Below are positions 1 through 10,454 of a stretch of 64,000 bases of DNA, piece by piece. Within the stretch, counting starts at the first letter, position 1; each line of letters starts with the position of its first letter. The position numbers were made by a program, and so were the translations under genes. The stretch comes from Labyrinthula sp. Ha (Eukaryota; Sar; Bigyra; Labyrinthulida; Labyrinthulaceae), in assembly GCA_015227615.1 (NCBI GenBank), contig JAALGZ010000016.1, positions 496,001-560,000 on the forward strand, in the 5' to 3' direction. The notes under the pieces were generated by a model that searched no databases, was not told the DNA's origin, and was given only the letters and a program-made list of their open reading frames with translations.

Positions 1-3000
1 CACGTTTTGCATTTATGTTCTTTGCTACTACGTTTTTAGCAAACACATTCTTCATACACGCAAGATGTCAGTGTATTTCCGAATCAACCGTATTTGATAC
101 AACGTTTCTTTAGTCATAAAAATTTAGAGTTCATCGCCTGAGTGTTATTAGCACGTATCTGTTTCATTTTAGAAGATGTATGCTCTGGAGAGCATATACT
201 TATGTTGGTGTTTACATTAAGGACGGAAGATATTGCGTCGTTTTACTTATCGGCATTTCAAATAGTTCTATGAAGCTGGAGTATACTATCACGAGGGTTG
301 TACATAAAGGCGTCGATGATTTCCCTGTTGTCAGGCCCTGTATGTAAATCGTATTATGCAAATCATTTTCTGAATATGTTTGTATAGGAACTTAGTTCCC
401 TATATTAAGTCTGGTGAGTACCTCTCTTTGAGCTTAGTCTTGAAGCTTGCTTATTTTTCTCACAATGAAACTTGATGGAGCTGTAGCCTTGGAAAAATTG
501 TTTCTGAGCTGTCAATATAATGGACCTACCAGACTGTAATTGTTTCCATTAAAATATGGTTTAATGCATTGACGTCACTTACATAGTGAGTTTTTATTTC
601 ATAAGGATGATTTTCATCATCAGAACAAGCCACTAAATCGTTGCTGATCCTATATACATGTGCTTCCATGCACAGTTTCATTATAACAAAAGCAGCCTTG
701 TTTAAGGTTTTTTGTATGATGTTCAATTGCAGCTATGTTACATGAATTTTAAGCATTGACTTTGGATATCATTTCTCTTGCTACATCGCAGTGTTTTCCC
801 TGCTCTTTAAGTAGTTGAGGTGGGGAGACTTAATAGTTGACGTAGGTTGAAAGATGGTTCTTTCCAAGATCCGGTAGAGGTAATTCATATCAGTCCCTGA
901 AGATAATTATCTGAATCTCTAGTGTTGGTTACTGGTTCGTTGGTTTCTCACAATTCATAATTCTCCAATTTATGGCTTCTTTAATTGTAGTTTCATTCTT
1001 TTTTTGTGTTTTGGTTTAAATCGTACTAGTTTTATTTAGTGAAGTAACCGTTAATATGAATACATTGTTTTGTTCAGGTAATCGCTACCGACAATTGATA
1101 TACTCAAAACCTTAACGTTACCAAAATCATGAGGTCATCAAGCTTATATTGCGAAAACAATATTAAAGGAGAAATATGACACTTTACTTATTCTGGCATT
1201 TCCTTGAATGGATTACCTCAGATAAATATAATGATGTCTTAAATACGTTTTATTAACAGTGAAGCATGATAAAAATTCTTCTGTCAAAGTATTTTCTCTT
1301 ACTTGAAAATACTTTTAGACCCTAATTCATCCCCAGCTCGACTCATCTTTTGTAGGCTTTTAGGGGTTTAACTGATTGACACAAGTTTTATTTTTTCTTA
1401 TGTTCACTTAATTAGTCTGCTGATATCAAACTCTAACACAAAGCTAGCTCTGAAGCTACGATTTAACTACTTCTAAGAAAATAGTTAACTTTAATGTAAT
1501 TCACAACAACACAGGGCTCTATATTAGATAGCGCACATATCCAGTATGCTCTTTGTTTCGGGAATGCAGCAAAGGCAAAGATAACTGGTGCTGTATTGAA
1601 TAGCCCTATCCATCGGTAAATGATGCAGAAAAAGGAATTTTATTTATGGCTTGAAGTGATGTCCATATTTTACAGAACAATATTTCAATACTTTAGCCTT
1701 TTCAGGATTGTGAGTAGTTTCAGAATTTCATAATGTTAAATATGCGCATTTACATTCAAAACTGTGTTGAATTTTGTCAACGAGTCAAGAGTTAATAAAA
1801 TTGCGACCGCCCGACAGAATTCGAACAATAACCGATTAGAAAACATGAAATTTCAGATTCATTGTAACTTAAAATGAACACAATGCTATACTTGACCATG
1901 AATTTAGAAGCAACTATTCATACTCTGTTGAGCTTAGAGATTAACATTAACATTTTCTGCTCTGCAATCTTTTTTTTTAAATAGAAATATTTACACCTAG
2001 AAATGTTCAAACTATAGTTAAACAGCCACTTAATTCAATATTCCCACAAGTGTTTAACCATGTAAAGGGGTTTAACAAATAGATAGGAAAGAGTGACATG
2101 CACAACATATCACGACTTGGCGAGCGCTCTATAGCATCTTTTTGAATCGAGTTCTGGTAACTAGACACCTATGAACAACATTAGATTTAGTGCTTCAAAT
2201 GCTAATAAACGCTCAAAGGGTTTGAAAAACAAGAGCTGGTGTAATAAGCATTAAAATCCTTTTACATTCAAAACTTGAAAAGTTGCAATATACTTGAAAC
2301 AAAAAAAAACTATAAAGCCTGGTACTGAAATTACTCCGCCAGGCCTTAAAGGGTAAGAATTTTTATTTTCTTCGCTTATTTGGTAATCAACTAAAACTAT
2401 ATAACATGAGGATATTTTGATTAGAGTAAAAAGGGAAATTCTTTTCAAGTTCCTTCATTGTAACCATAAAAGGATTTTAGTATTTTGCCACTATAATAGG
2501 ATATAACTTTGGAACCGTGAGTTGATTCTTGGTGTTGAAGACGGGAACCAGGAAGAAGTTTCCCACTGTGAATAATACCAGGTGGTCACACTAGTTTCTA
2601 TGAACATTTCTACTTAGTTTGCTGGGAAATTCTTTTTCAAGTTCCTTCATTGTAACTACAAAAGGATTTTAGTATTTTGCCACTATAATAGGATATAACT
2701 TTGGAACCGTGAGTTGATTCTTGGTGTTGAAGATGGGAACCAGGAAGAAGTTTCCCACTGTGAATAATACCAGGTGGTCACACTAGTATCTATGAACATT
2801 TCTACTTAGTTTGCTGGGAGCCTTGTCTCCGCTGCTTGGCGCCTAGACCCATGATGTTCGGCTCCTCAGAATTTTATTCTGGCGACCGGGGTTTAGCTAG
2901 AACCACCAAGAATATAACTGGGCTAAGGAAAAACTTCAAGGCTTGACTAACAAGGAACAAATTCGAATTCCTCTACGCCCAAGAACTCTGAAGAACTATA

Positions 3001-3268
3001 TTTTCTTGTCTGATTTATTTCTTTCGTGTTGTAACAAGAAGTAACCACAAAGTTGAAAATTCCCATTTAACTCCTAATAGGTAATAGAAAGCACACTTCA
3101 TAAGACTTGGGCCATATAGCCCTATCATAAATTGTCACAAGTCCCTACTGTTCATTAGCCGTTAAGTAATTGATGAGTTATTTACGATGATGCTCAAGAG
3201 AGAAGAAACCGAAGATTAAAATAGATCCCAACAAACCCAAAAACTGTATCTATGACGACAAACCATAA
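1..3268. other. Non-coding left flank
   Basis: No open frame longer than about 70 codons and no recognisable protein on either strand. The only structure I can support is the 191-bp tandem duplication at 2433-2815, annotated separately. The last part, ahead of 3269, presumably holds the promoter of the RGS-protein gene, but no motif stands out. Confidence 0.6.
2433..2815. repeat. Tandem duplication, two ~191-bp units
   Basis: Unit 1 is 2433-2623 and unit 2 is 2624-2815. The units begin with GGGAAATTC and end with TAGTTTGCT, and they abut directly. By eye they differ at about four substitutions plus one T indel, so about 98% identity, which points to a recent duplication. No coding potential is seen in the unit. 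A GGG remnant of a third start follows at 2816, then unrelated sequence. Confidence 0.93.
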
Positions 3269-4741
3269 ATGAATTATACAGGGGAATTTGAAGGATGTTA
3301 TAAGGAGAAATTATTGCGCACAAGTGAGGGTCTTAAGACATTTTACCTTGGTTTTGTTGCTGTGGGAGTTATAATTATGGTTGTGAGTTTAGTTGGCTGG
3401 ATAATGCTAAGAAGAAAGTCTTATATAAAATATAGACAGCCCCCATTGATTTTTCTCTTGTGCATTGGGTGGATTTTTAATTTAGTTGTAGGACCTTTAC
3501 ACAGAGGAATGTTTTCGAAAACGGATTATTACCTTGCAGAAACAGATGAAGAAAGAGAATTCGAGTTGGGAAAAATAGAAAAAGAGTTGTATTTCTTTCA
3601 CAACTGTGTTTTTGATCAAATTTTGTTTCACAGTATTGTTTCAATAATTTCTTGGATTCAATTTGTTAGAATTTGGCAAATTTTTCAAAAAGTCAAATTT
3701 AATAAATTTCTTGCTTTGCATACGGAACAAAATGCGAAATTATTTCATATTAATTTAAGAAAGAAAAAAGAAATCGGGTCTTCTCATTCTTCTATAGTGA
3801 GTTTAACTTCAACAAAATTACGACGTTCAAAACTTTTGCTGTCCAAAGAGTTTGCTTTCTTAATCGCTTCCGTTGGAATAATTTGTTCTTGTTTATACTC
3901 TTTATGGATTGCTTCTGATATTTGTCCTGAACTTGGTGAGGATCAATGCAAAATAAATATTGCAGATGTTTCTTCAAAAAGAACTTTTGTACTCAATATA
4001 GCACCTGGGATATTTTTTATTATATTTTTTTTATATGTTCTTCACGTAACTAAAAAGTATCCTGATCCGTTTAAGTTCTTTTTGGAGATAAAACAAGCAT
4101 ATGTTGTTTGTTTACTATTAATGCTTCTTGGCGCTGCTTTAGATTCTTTCGATCCTCTTGGAAATTTCCAGGAAGATTCTGGGAAAATTATATATTTTGA
4201 CTATGCTATTATTATTGACCTTGGAATAAATTGGTATTGTTTTAGAAGTATCACAGTTCCAATTTTAATAACTCTATACAAGAAATACTTTGCATGGAAA
4301 GGAGAAAAAGTTGTTTCATCTTTCGAAAACCAAATATCTTTTAGTGAGCTCTTGGAGCATGAAGATGGAATTAGACTATTCAGAGCTCATTTGCAGTTTG
4401 AATTTTCTTCTGAGAACTTGGATTTTTATTTAACAGCTAAAGAATGGAAAGATAACTTTTATATGGACTTGGAGAATGAAAGGAAAAAACAATATGCTAT
4501 AAATATTTATAATAGATGGCTTAAACCAAATGGAGTTTCACCTGTAAATGTTCCCTTTTCAATTCAAAATGCAATTTATGAAAAGCTAGAAGCAAATTCT
4601 CCAGTGGAAGCAACTCTGTTCAACTCCGCCATACAAGAAATATATATGTTAATGCAAAACGATAGTTTCTCCAGGTTTAGAGAAAAACAAGATTTTTGCC
4701 TTAGTTTAGACGCGAGTCATGCTAAACGGGTTTCACTCTAA
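3269..4741 (+). CDS. Seven-transmembrane protein with C-terminal RGS domain
   Basis: 490 residues, one exon, ATG start. Seven hydrophobic segments can be placed at about 24-46, 58-76, 116-138, 195-216, 240-260, 276-292 and 310-337. A cytoplasmic RGS domain follows at about 358-478, with the hallmark pattern F-x-x-LL, G-x-x-x-F and E-F-S-S-E-N-L-D-F. RGS domains speed GTP hydrolysis by heterotrimeric G-alpha subunits. The 7TM-RGS fusion is known from plant RGS1 and from various protists, where it acts as a receptor-like brake on a self-activating G protein at the plasma membrane. A basic Lys/Ser-rich loop (about 155-190) separates helices 3 and 4. The ligand is unknown. The fold assignment is secure and the signalling role is inferred from the family. 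Confidence 0.9.
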   Translation: MNYTGEFEGCYKEKLLRTSEGLKTFYLGFVAVGVIIMVVSLVGWIMLRRKSYIKYRQPPLIFLLCIGWIFNLVVGPLHRGMFSKTDYYLAETDEEREFELGKIEKELYFFHNCVFDQILFHSIVSIISWIQFVRIWQIFQKVKFNKFLALHTEQNAKLFHINLRKKKEIGSSHSSIVSLTSTKLRRSKLLLSKEFAFLIASVGIICSCLYSLWIASDICPELGEDQCKINIADVSSKRTFVLNIAPGIFFIIFFLYVLHVTKKYPDPFKFFLEIKQAYVVCLLLMLLGAALDSFDPLGNFQEDSGKIIYFDYAIIIDLGINWYCFRSITVPILITLYKKYFAWKGEKVVSSFENQISFSELLEHEDGIRLFRAHLQFEFSSENLDFYLTAKEWKDNFYMDLENERKKQYAINIYNRWLKPNGVSPVNVPFSIQNAIYEKLEANSPVEATLFNSAIQEIYMLMQNDSFSRFREKQDFCLSLDASHAKRVSL

Positions 4742-5099
4742 GAATAACGAACTGTACTTCTTATTATGTTAATATTATCAGAAAATATTCCTATTTCCAA
4801 AATATTGTCGGGATGAAACGGCGGAACAAATGTCCCAGAAGGAATAAGTCAGGTACGTTTAGGAGTTCTCAAAATTTCCAAATGACCAAAGTGGACATTT
4901 TGAAAGACTTGACCTTTCTTTGCAGTTCTTCACAAGTGTGCTTGTTGAACATTGTCCCAGAACTTTGTTTAAACGTGCAAAATAAGTTGTCGCAGAAAGT
5001 GAACACACACTTTTGATTTCTGAAAAAAACTACTTTTCTTGAGGCTGCTGTAACTTTTCACAGTTTCAAAAAAAAAAAAAGCAACAATAAGGAGGAAGA
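4742..5099. other. Intergenic spacer with 13-A run
   Basis: This 358-bp gap lies between two + strand genes. It contains a run of 13 A at 5068-5080, just 19 bp before the reductase start codon. A 67-codon frame inside it (4813-5016) resembles nothing I know and is probably chance. Confidence 0.6.
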
Positions 5100-6110
5100 A
5101 TGAAAACAAAAATTCTTGGAGCAGGAAGTGCTTCTCTTGAAGTTTCTATTGTTGGATTTGGTGCAATGGGTCTTACAGCTTTTTACGATCCAGTTCCAAC
5201 AGAGCAACAAGGATTGAAAATTTTGCAAACTGCGTTTAATTCTGGTGTGAGGCATTTTGACACCGCTCAATGCTACTTCAGAGAAAATTTAGCAGGAGAG
5301 ATTAAACACAATGAAGCTCTACTTGGAAAATTTTTAGCCACTCTTTCTCCAGAAGAGAAGAAAATAGTAACAGTTGCAACTAAATTCATGCCTGTGGACC
5401 GAAGTGGAAATCCTGCGCAAGTGTTTGATGAAGATTATTTTATAAAAAAATGTAATGAATCACTTGAAAGGCTTGGAATTAGTTGCATTGACTTGTACTA
5501 CAGTCACCGAATTTACCCAAAGTGTGTTCCTGTCCAACATTGGATGGATGGATTTGTCAAATTGATTCAGACAGGAAAGATTAAGAGAATTGGATTAAGC
5601 GAAGCGAGTGCAAATGTGATTAGATCTGCACATGCCATTCACTCCATTACTTGTGTTCAACAAGAATGGAGTTTGTTTGTAAGAGATCTTGAAGAAGAGA
5701 TCGTTCCATTGTGTCAGAAACTTGGAATTGGAATTGTTGCATACTCACCAATTGGACGAGGTTTTCTAGGTGGTAAGTTTGACGCAGGTTGCCCAAGGGA
5801 TTGGAGATCCAGTATACCTTACATGCAAGAAAAAAACTTGAAGCAAAACAAAAAGTTGCTTCAAGAGATTAAATTATTTGCAAGTGAAAAAAACGTGTCC
5901 ACAAGTCGTTTGTGTTTAGCTTGGTTAATTGCCAAAGGCGCAGTTCCAATTCCAGGCTCTACAAAAAGACTGCATATTGAGGATAACTGCTTAGCAGCCG
6001 AGGTAAAGCTAACTAACGAGGAGATTAAGTACTTAGATGAGTTTGGTTCTCGCGTTCAAGGTCTGCGCGCTTCCCCCAAGTACCTGCGGTACACTTTCCA
6101 AACTAATTAA
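5100..6110 (+). CDS. Aldo/keto reductase family oxidoreductase
   Basis: 336 residues, single exon, ATG start. The TIM-barrel aldo/keto reductase family reduces aldehydes and ketones with NADPH. The catalytic tetrad is visible as D54 and Y59 (H-F-D-T-A-Q-C-Y), K95 (A-T-K-F) and H136 (Y-S-H-R). The C-terminal half carries the NADPH-binding features: Y-S-P-I-G-R-G-F-L near 230 and I-P-G-S-T-K near 290. Overall layout and length fit the pyridoxal-reductase / YakC / auxin-induced-like branch (bacterial, fungal and plant homologues of about 330-340 residues). No targeting peptide is apparent, so it is likely cytosolic. The substrate cannot be read from sequence. It sits between the RGS gene and uL3 on the same strand with ordinary spacing and no sign of co-regulation. 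Confidence 0.93.
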   Translation: MKTKILGAGSASLEVSIVGFGAMGLTAFYDPVPTEQQGLKILQTAFNSGVRHFDTAQCYFRENLAGEIKHNEALLGKFLATLSPEEKKIVTVATKFMPVDRSGNPAQVFDEDYFIKKCNESLERLGISCIDLYYSHRIYPKCVPVQHWMDGFVKLIQTGKIKRIGLSEASANVIRSAHAIHSITCVQQEWSLFVRDLEEEIVPLCQKLGIGIVAYSPIGRGFLGGKFDAGCPRDWRSSIPYMQEKNLKQNKKLLQEIKLFASEKNVSTSRLCLAWLIAKGAVPIPGSTKRLHIEDNCLAAEVKLTNEEIKYLDEFGSRVQGLRASPKYLRYTFQTN

Positions 6111-6422
6111 AGTCGCAAACAACCGAAAAACTGTATTCAATGTGTATTTGAGTTCTATAAACTATATGTCTTGCAGAAATACTAAAGATTTTAAAAAACG
6201 CTATCATTCGTTTCCACCCTGTAGCCTAGATCTTGCGTTTCCTCATTGAAACAGACTTTTCTTTTTCCTTTGTGTAAAAGTAATTCTTTTCTTGGTTTGA
6301 TTGGTTTAAATAGCCAATAAAGCAAAGCTGGAATTATCTGGCCATCTGGCCCATATTGATGTGCCACTTTTAGCCATTTGAATAAACCAAGGAAAAGCAA
6401 AAACCAACAAAAAGATAAATAG
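6111..6422. other. Spacer upstream of uL3
   Basis: This 312-bp gap holds the 3' end of the reductase transcript and the uL3 promoter. I see no clear core-promoter motif. Small frames here overlap one another on both strands and look random. Confidence 0.5.
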
Positions 6423-7586
6423 ATGGGTCACAGAAAGTTTGAACAACCTCGTTCAGGTCATCTTGGTTTCTTGCCAAGAAAGAGATGCACTCGCAGCAAA
6501 GGAAAAGTTAAATCATTTCCTGTAGATGACGCATCAAAAGAACCTCATTTAACAGCGTTTATGGCTTATAAAGCAGGAATGACACACATTGTAAGAGATG
6601 TAGACAAAACTGGATCAAAATTACACAAAAAGGAAGTTGTTGAAGCTGTCACTGTTCTTGAAGCACCAGCTATGGTAGTTGTAGGGGTTGTTGGATACCT
6701 ACCAACCCCTAATGGCCTTAAGACCATTGGAACTGTCTGGGCGCAGCATCTCGGAGAAGAGTTTAAGAGAAGACTTTACAGAAGATATTTTGCTAGTAAG
6801 AAGAAAGCTTTTACCAAGTACGCTAAGAAATGGGATTCTGAAGAAGGCAAGAAGTCAATCGAGGAAGAATTAGCAAGACTAGAGAAATTTGCCACTGTGA
6901 TTCGTGTTATAGCCCATACTCAGATGAAGCCGCTTAATATTGGACAGAAGAAGGCACACGTCATGGAAATTCAAGTAAATGGAGGAAGCATTGGTGATAA
7001 GATTAAGTTTGCTAAAGATTTGTTCGAGAAGGAAGTTCCAATTGACAGTGTCTTCGAGAAAGATGAGATGATTGATACTATCGGAATCACAAAAGGTAAG
7101 GGATTTGAAGGTGTGGTTACAAGATGGGGAGTTACTAGATTGCCAAGAAAGACACACAAAGGTTTAAGAAAGGTTGCTTGTATTGGTTCATGGCACCCTT
7201 CAAGAGTTAGATACACTGTTGCAAGAGCAGGGCAAAATGGGTATCATCATAGAACAGAGAAGAACAAAAAGGTGTACAAGATTGGAAAGAAAGGAGATGA
7301 TAAAAGTTGTATGACTGAAGTTGATTTGACTGAGAAAAGTATTACTCCAATGGGTGGGTTCCCTCATTACGGAAATGTGACTGACGACTGGATTATGTTG
7401 AAGGGGTGCGTAACTGGAGTCAAAAGAAGAGTTATTACCTTGAGAAAGAGCTTATGTCACCCACAAACCAGAGAAGCTTTGGAGAAGATTAACCTCAAGT
7501 TCATTGACACTAGTTCGAAGAATGGACATGGAAGATTTCAGACATCGAAAGAAAAAGAAAGATTCTTTGGACCAAGGAAGAATTAA
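6423..7586 (+). CDS. RPL3: Large-subunit ribosomal protein uL3 (eukaryotic L3)
   Basis: 387 residues, matching the usual eukaryotic length of about 387-403. The N-terminus [18 protein letters not shown] is the near-invariant eukaryotic L3 start, so the ATG choice is secure. The central segment G-W-H-P-type (here G-S-W-H-P-S-R-V) followed by [10 protein letters not shown] is the conserved tip that reaches toward the peptidyl-transferase centre, and the C-terminus keeps G-C-V[11 protein letters not shown]. It is a structural protein of the 60S subunit in the cytosol. No intron interrupts it. Its stop codon lies only 4 bp from the stop of the convergent Rab gene, so the two 3' UTRs must overlap. 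Confidence 0.98.
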   Translation: MGHRKFEQPRSGHLGFLPRKRCTRSKGKVKSFPVDDASKEPHLTAFMAYKAGMTHIVRDVDKTGSKLHKKEVVEAVTVLEAPAMVVVGVVGYLPTPNGLKTIGTVWAQHLGEEFKRRLYRRYFASKKKAFTKYAKKWDSEEGKKSIEEELARLEKFATVIRVIAHTQMKPLNIGQKKAHVMEIQVNGGSIGDKIKFAKDLFEKEVPIDSVFEKDEMIDTIGITKGKGFEGVVTRWGVTRLPRKTHKGLRKVACIGSWHPSRVRYTVARAGQNGYHHRTEKNKKVYKIGKKGDDKSCMTEVDLTEKSITPMGGFPHYGNVTDDWIMLKGCVTGVKRRVITLRKSLCHPQTREALEKINLKFIDTSSKNGHGRFQTSKEKERFFGPRKN

Positions 7587-7590
7587 GTGT

Positions 7591-8698
7591 TCAAGATATT
7601 TGGCAACAGCCGTATTGTTTTTGCTTTGTGGCGTCTAGAATATTCTTCTGATGGCCTGCAAGTGGATGTGCTCCAGGCTTGTTCTGTGAATTTGCTGCTC
7701 CAGGTGAATCTCGCTTTTCCTTTTCTTTCCTTTGAAGCACTGAAACAGCTTGATTCGACAAATCTTGAAAGGCTTCAATCACATTACTTCCTGTTTTAGC
7801 GCTTGTTTGAAAGAACTTGTATCCATTCTTCTCTGCAACTTCTTTACCTTCTTCAGGTTTTACTTCAGGATTTGGCAAATCATTCTTGTTAGCCAAGAGC
7901 ATTAATTTTACATCTTTATTTGCATATTTTTTTATGTTATCTAGCCAATATTGTATTGTTTTGAACGTGTTTCGATCAGACGCGTCATAAACAAGTGCTA
8001 TTCCGTGCGCTCCAGTATAATAGCTTCGCGTAATGACGTGGAACCTTTCTTGTCCTATACAAGTAAACTAACCGTTAAAGAGTGAAAAAGTAAATGTAAA
8101 AAGAGCATAAAAAGGCAAGAATGTACCTGCTGTATCCCATACCTGACACTTTGTTCGTTTCCCATTTGTATCCAAATATCGAAGCTATTTGATGATAAGT
8201 AAGTTGGAATGTACTTTAAAGTCAACACCTGCAGTTCCAATTAAAGTTTCTTGAAATTTGTCTTCGGTAAAACGGAGTAGAAGACTTGTTTTCCCAACTC
8301 CTGAACTTCCTGTACGATTAGGAAAGCATAATAAGTTACCAAGAAGCAAAATTTTGATGTAGTAATCATAAGTAGTCGGTGTAAGAAACCCTTTGTTAAG
8401 CATGTTTCTTTCAAGCTCTTCCTCGGCAATATCTGCTTCATTTTTCTCTTTCTTTGTCTCTGCTGGAGAAATATTATTTACAATATCCAATGTTCTTTTT
8501 GATAGTTGAGTACCGTCCCGAAACTGCTGATGTTCTTTTTGTTTGTTACTGTTAGGTGAAGAAATGGAACTTTCTTTTGTATCTACAACACCACGTTGTA
8601 TTTTTTCTTGATCTATGAGAATAATAAAACAAAAAAGTAATACTTTCGTCGTGAAATGAACGACTCCGAGCTCGTCCTCGAATAATTTCTTCAGGCAT
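7591..8698 (-). CDS. Rab-family small GTPase, five exons
   Basis: I read five exons on the minus strand: 8644-8698, 8340-8612, 8215-8309, 8127-8184 and 7591-8054. Together they give 945 nt, or 314 residues plus stop. Every junction is GT-AG and keeps frame. All GTPase motifs appear once spliced: P-loop G-S-S-G-V-G-K-T (110-117), switch I T-A-G-V-D-F-K, W-D-T-A-G-Q-E (157-163), N-K-N-D (216-219) and T-S-A-K (244-247). The C-terminus G-C-C-Q-I-S carries a di-cysteine suited to geranylgeranylation. The motif set is closest to the secretory Rab1/Rab8/Rab10 group, which controls vesicle docking at membranes. Unusual is a charged, Ser/Lys-rich N-terminal extension of about 104 residues. The ATG at 8696-8698 is the only in-frame start consistent with the first intron. 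The extension's first exon is the least certain part. Confidence 0.88.
8055..8126 (-). other. Intron 4 of the Rab gene (72 nt)
   Basis: GTACAT...TATAG. Removal joins W-D-T-A-G to Q-E-R-F, rebuilding the conserved G3 motif. It is pyrimidine-rich in its middle and more than twice the length of the other introns in this gene. Confidence 0.93.
8185..8214 (-). other. Intron 3 of the Rab gene (30 nt)
   Basis: GTACAT...AATAG. Removal joins V-D-F-K to L-R-Y-L-D, the expected Rab sequence after switch I. Confidence 0.92.
8310..8339 (-). other. Intron 2 of the Rab gene (30 nt)
   Basis: GTAAC...TACAG with a CTAAT branch-like motif. It has no in-frame stop and its length is divisible by three, so it can be mistaken for coding sequence. 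Its removal restores the P-loop [13 protein letters not shown], which is strong evidence that it is an intron. Confidence 0.93.
8613..8643 (-). other. Intron 1 of the Rab gene (31 nt)
   Basis: GTATTAC at the 5' side, CATAG at the 3' side. Removing it joins an ATG-initiated 18-codon exon in frame to the rest of the protein. It is inferred from frame and splice sites only. Confidence 0.72.
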
Positions 8699-8784
8699 TT
8701 CAGGTTTGTTCTGTTTGCGTCAAGAACTATGAGATGCTCATTGTTCAGATTTTGGGGAAATATCTCATTTCGTGATACCTTTGC

Positions 8785-8821
8785 TGCGCAGTGCCAGTCA
8801 GAGAGGAATGGACACTGCGCA
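8785..8821. repeat. Inverted repeat / potential hairpin upstream of Rab gene
   Basis: Left arm TGCGCAGTGCCA (8785-8796) and right arm TGGACACTGCGCA (8809-8821) are complementary over 12 pairs with one bulged base, around a 12-nt loop. The arms are GC-rich within AT-rich surroundings, and the structure lies about 90 bp upstream of the Rab ATG. It could be a cruciform, an operator-like dyad or a structure in the 5' UTR. Function is unknown. Confidence 0.8.
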
Positions 8822-10454
8822 CCATAGGTTAGCGCAAGAAGAATCGAGATGATATAAATACTGTATTCATTAGGAACTAAAACCTAAGATCCAATCTCGT
8901 TGTTTATTCAAAAGAGAACACACCCCATCTTATTTTGCAAGGTAAGGTTCATCGAATTAGTAGGCGCCAAATACAGAATTACTATTGCAGCACGAAACAA
9001 GTGAAATATTAAGTCACAGTCGTATATTTTATTTTTGTGGAACTTGAGTTAGCATTTACAGATTTACAAGTTACAATCAAATATATAGTTTGGACAATTT
9101 ATTAATTAACTACTAATACACAATAAAAACCTTCTTATACAAAACATTTAAACATACTATTTACACAATCTTAACTCATATTGATTATGTGCATTCTATT
9201 TTTTACAAAGATTGCACCATCCATAACTCAAAAATTCTTATATATATATGGTCACATCCAGTTTGCAAGGCTGATTCATTCCTGCAACTAACGCTCTGTC
9301 TCGCCAAAGTATCTTGTCATTTTCTCCGAGTCAAACAGAAATTGCATGAATTTATTAAGATGACTTTAAAAATGAATTTTATTTGGATTTATCGATGTTT
9401 GTGGTTTTTTTATTATTGTTTTTAACCTAAATTACTTAGTTCTAGCAAGTTTTATTTCCTGGAAATTTAAACTTAATTCTTGGGAAAGGGGGTACGGTAA
9501 GACATCACATGTGAAACCATGTTACATCCCAATTGTGTTCTGAAAATGCGTTTTTCCTAGAAATTTTCAGCTAAAAAGTGATTTCTTTATACTCCTCTTG
9601 CATCTCGACTTGCAATGAGAGTTTCTTGTCTTACTTAAAATATTATCAAGTATGATAATTGATTCAGTGCACAATCAGAGGTATAAGAACCATTTAATAT
9701 GATGAGGAATAACATGGAATGTGAAGAAAGAAACAAAGCATTTATATTCTGGATTTAAGCATTGTCTGAATAATAAAATTGGATAGGAAGTTGTTGCCTA
9801 CAAGGTCTATTGCAGGCAGGTTGGACAGGACACCTGCTTGAAACGGGCATAAGATGTTAAGACAAAGATTAACAAATTTAGGTTGAACGAATGCCCGAAG
9901 GTTTGTGGGACTGCATTATGTGATACCAAAGAAAAGTCAGTGACCTCTGCTCAAAAAAAGTTACAAAGGGATTAGCTTTGAACTCTCAGTAGGAGCGTTC
10001 ACGGTAACCAGTCAGTTATGTCTTACTCACAGGACTAATGGTTTCGGAGATGAGAATGAGAAATTAACCCTGAAACATTTATCAAGAATTATGTTTCCAA
10101 GCTATAATGAAAACAAGTATTTGCTATCAAACCTGGCAGCTATCTGGAATACTTCAGAGGTAGAAGTAGCGAAAGCAACATAGTTCTTCAAAGAATTTTC
10201 TATAAACTTAGGTACAGATCATGTAGGCCGTTACTCTCGGGTTGCAGCTTCTTATTCTCTTACACTGCTTGTTGCATTTTGAGGAAATTTATGAGTATTG
10301 AAAGTTCGTGATGTTATAGAGATAGTCTTCACAGTAATTATTGTATCTATTACCCTACAAATAACCAGGACCTAGATTCTCATTTCAGTGCTTTCACAAA
10401 ATGTGTCAAGTACCAAGTCTGTCAACTGATATTATTAGGCGCCTACACTGAAAA

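Noticed and set aside
1800-1850. Possible tRNA on the minus strand (GTTCGAATTC box)
   Set aside because: The T-arm stem does not pair and no cloverleaf can be drawn.
2819-2900. TTTTATTCTGGCGACCGGGG as a retroelement LTR/primer-binding junction
   Set aside because: The wording resembles some gypsy leaders, but no LTR pair, polypurine tract or coding remnant was found nearby.
8310-8339. Reading the 30-nt in-frame segment as coding sequence of the Rab protein
   Set aside because: It would insert ten residues inside the P-loop and destroy nucleotide binding; it has intron borders.
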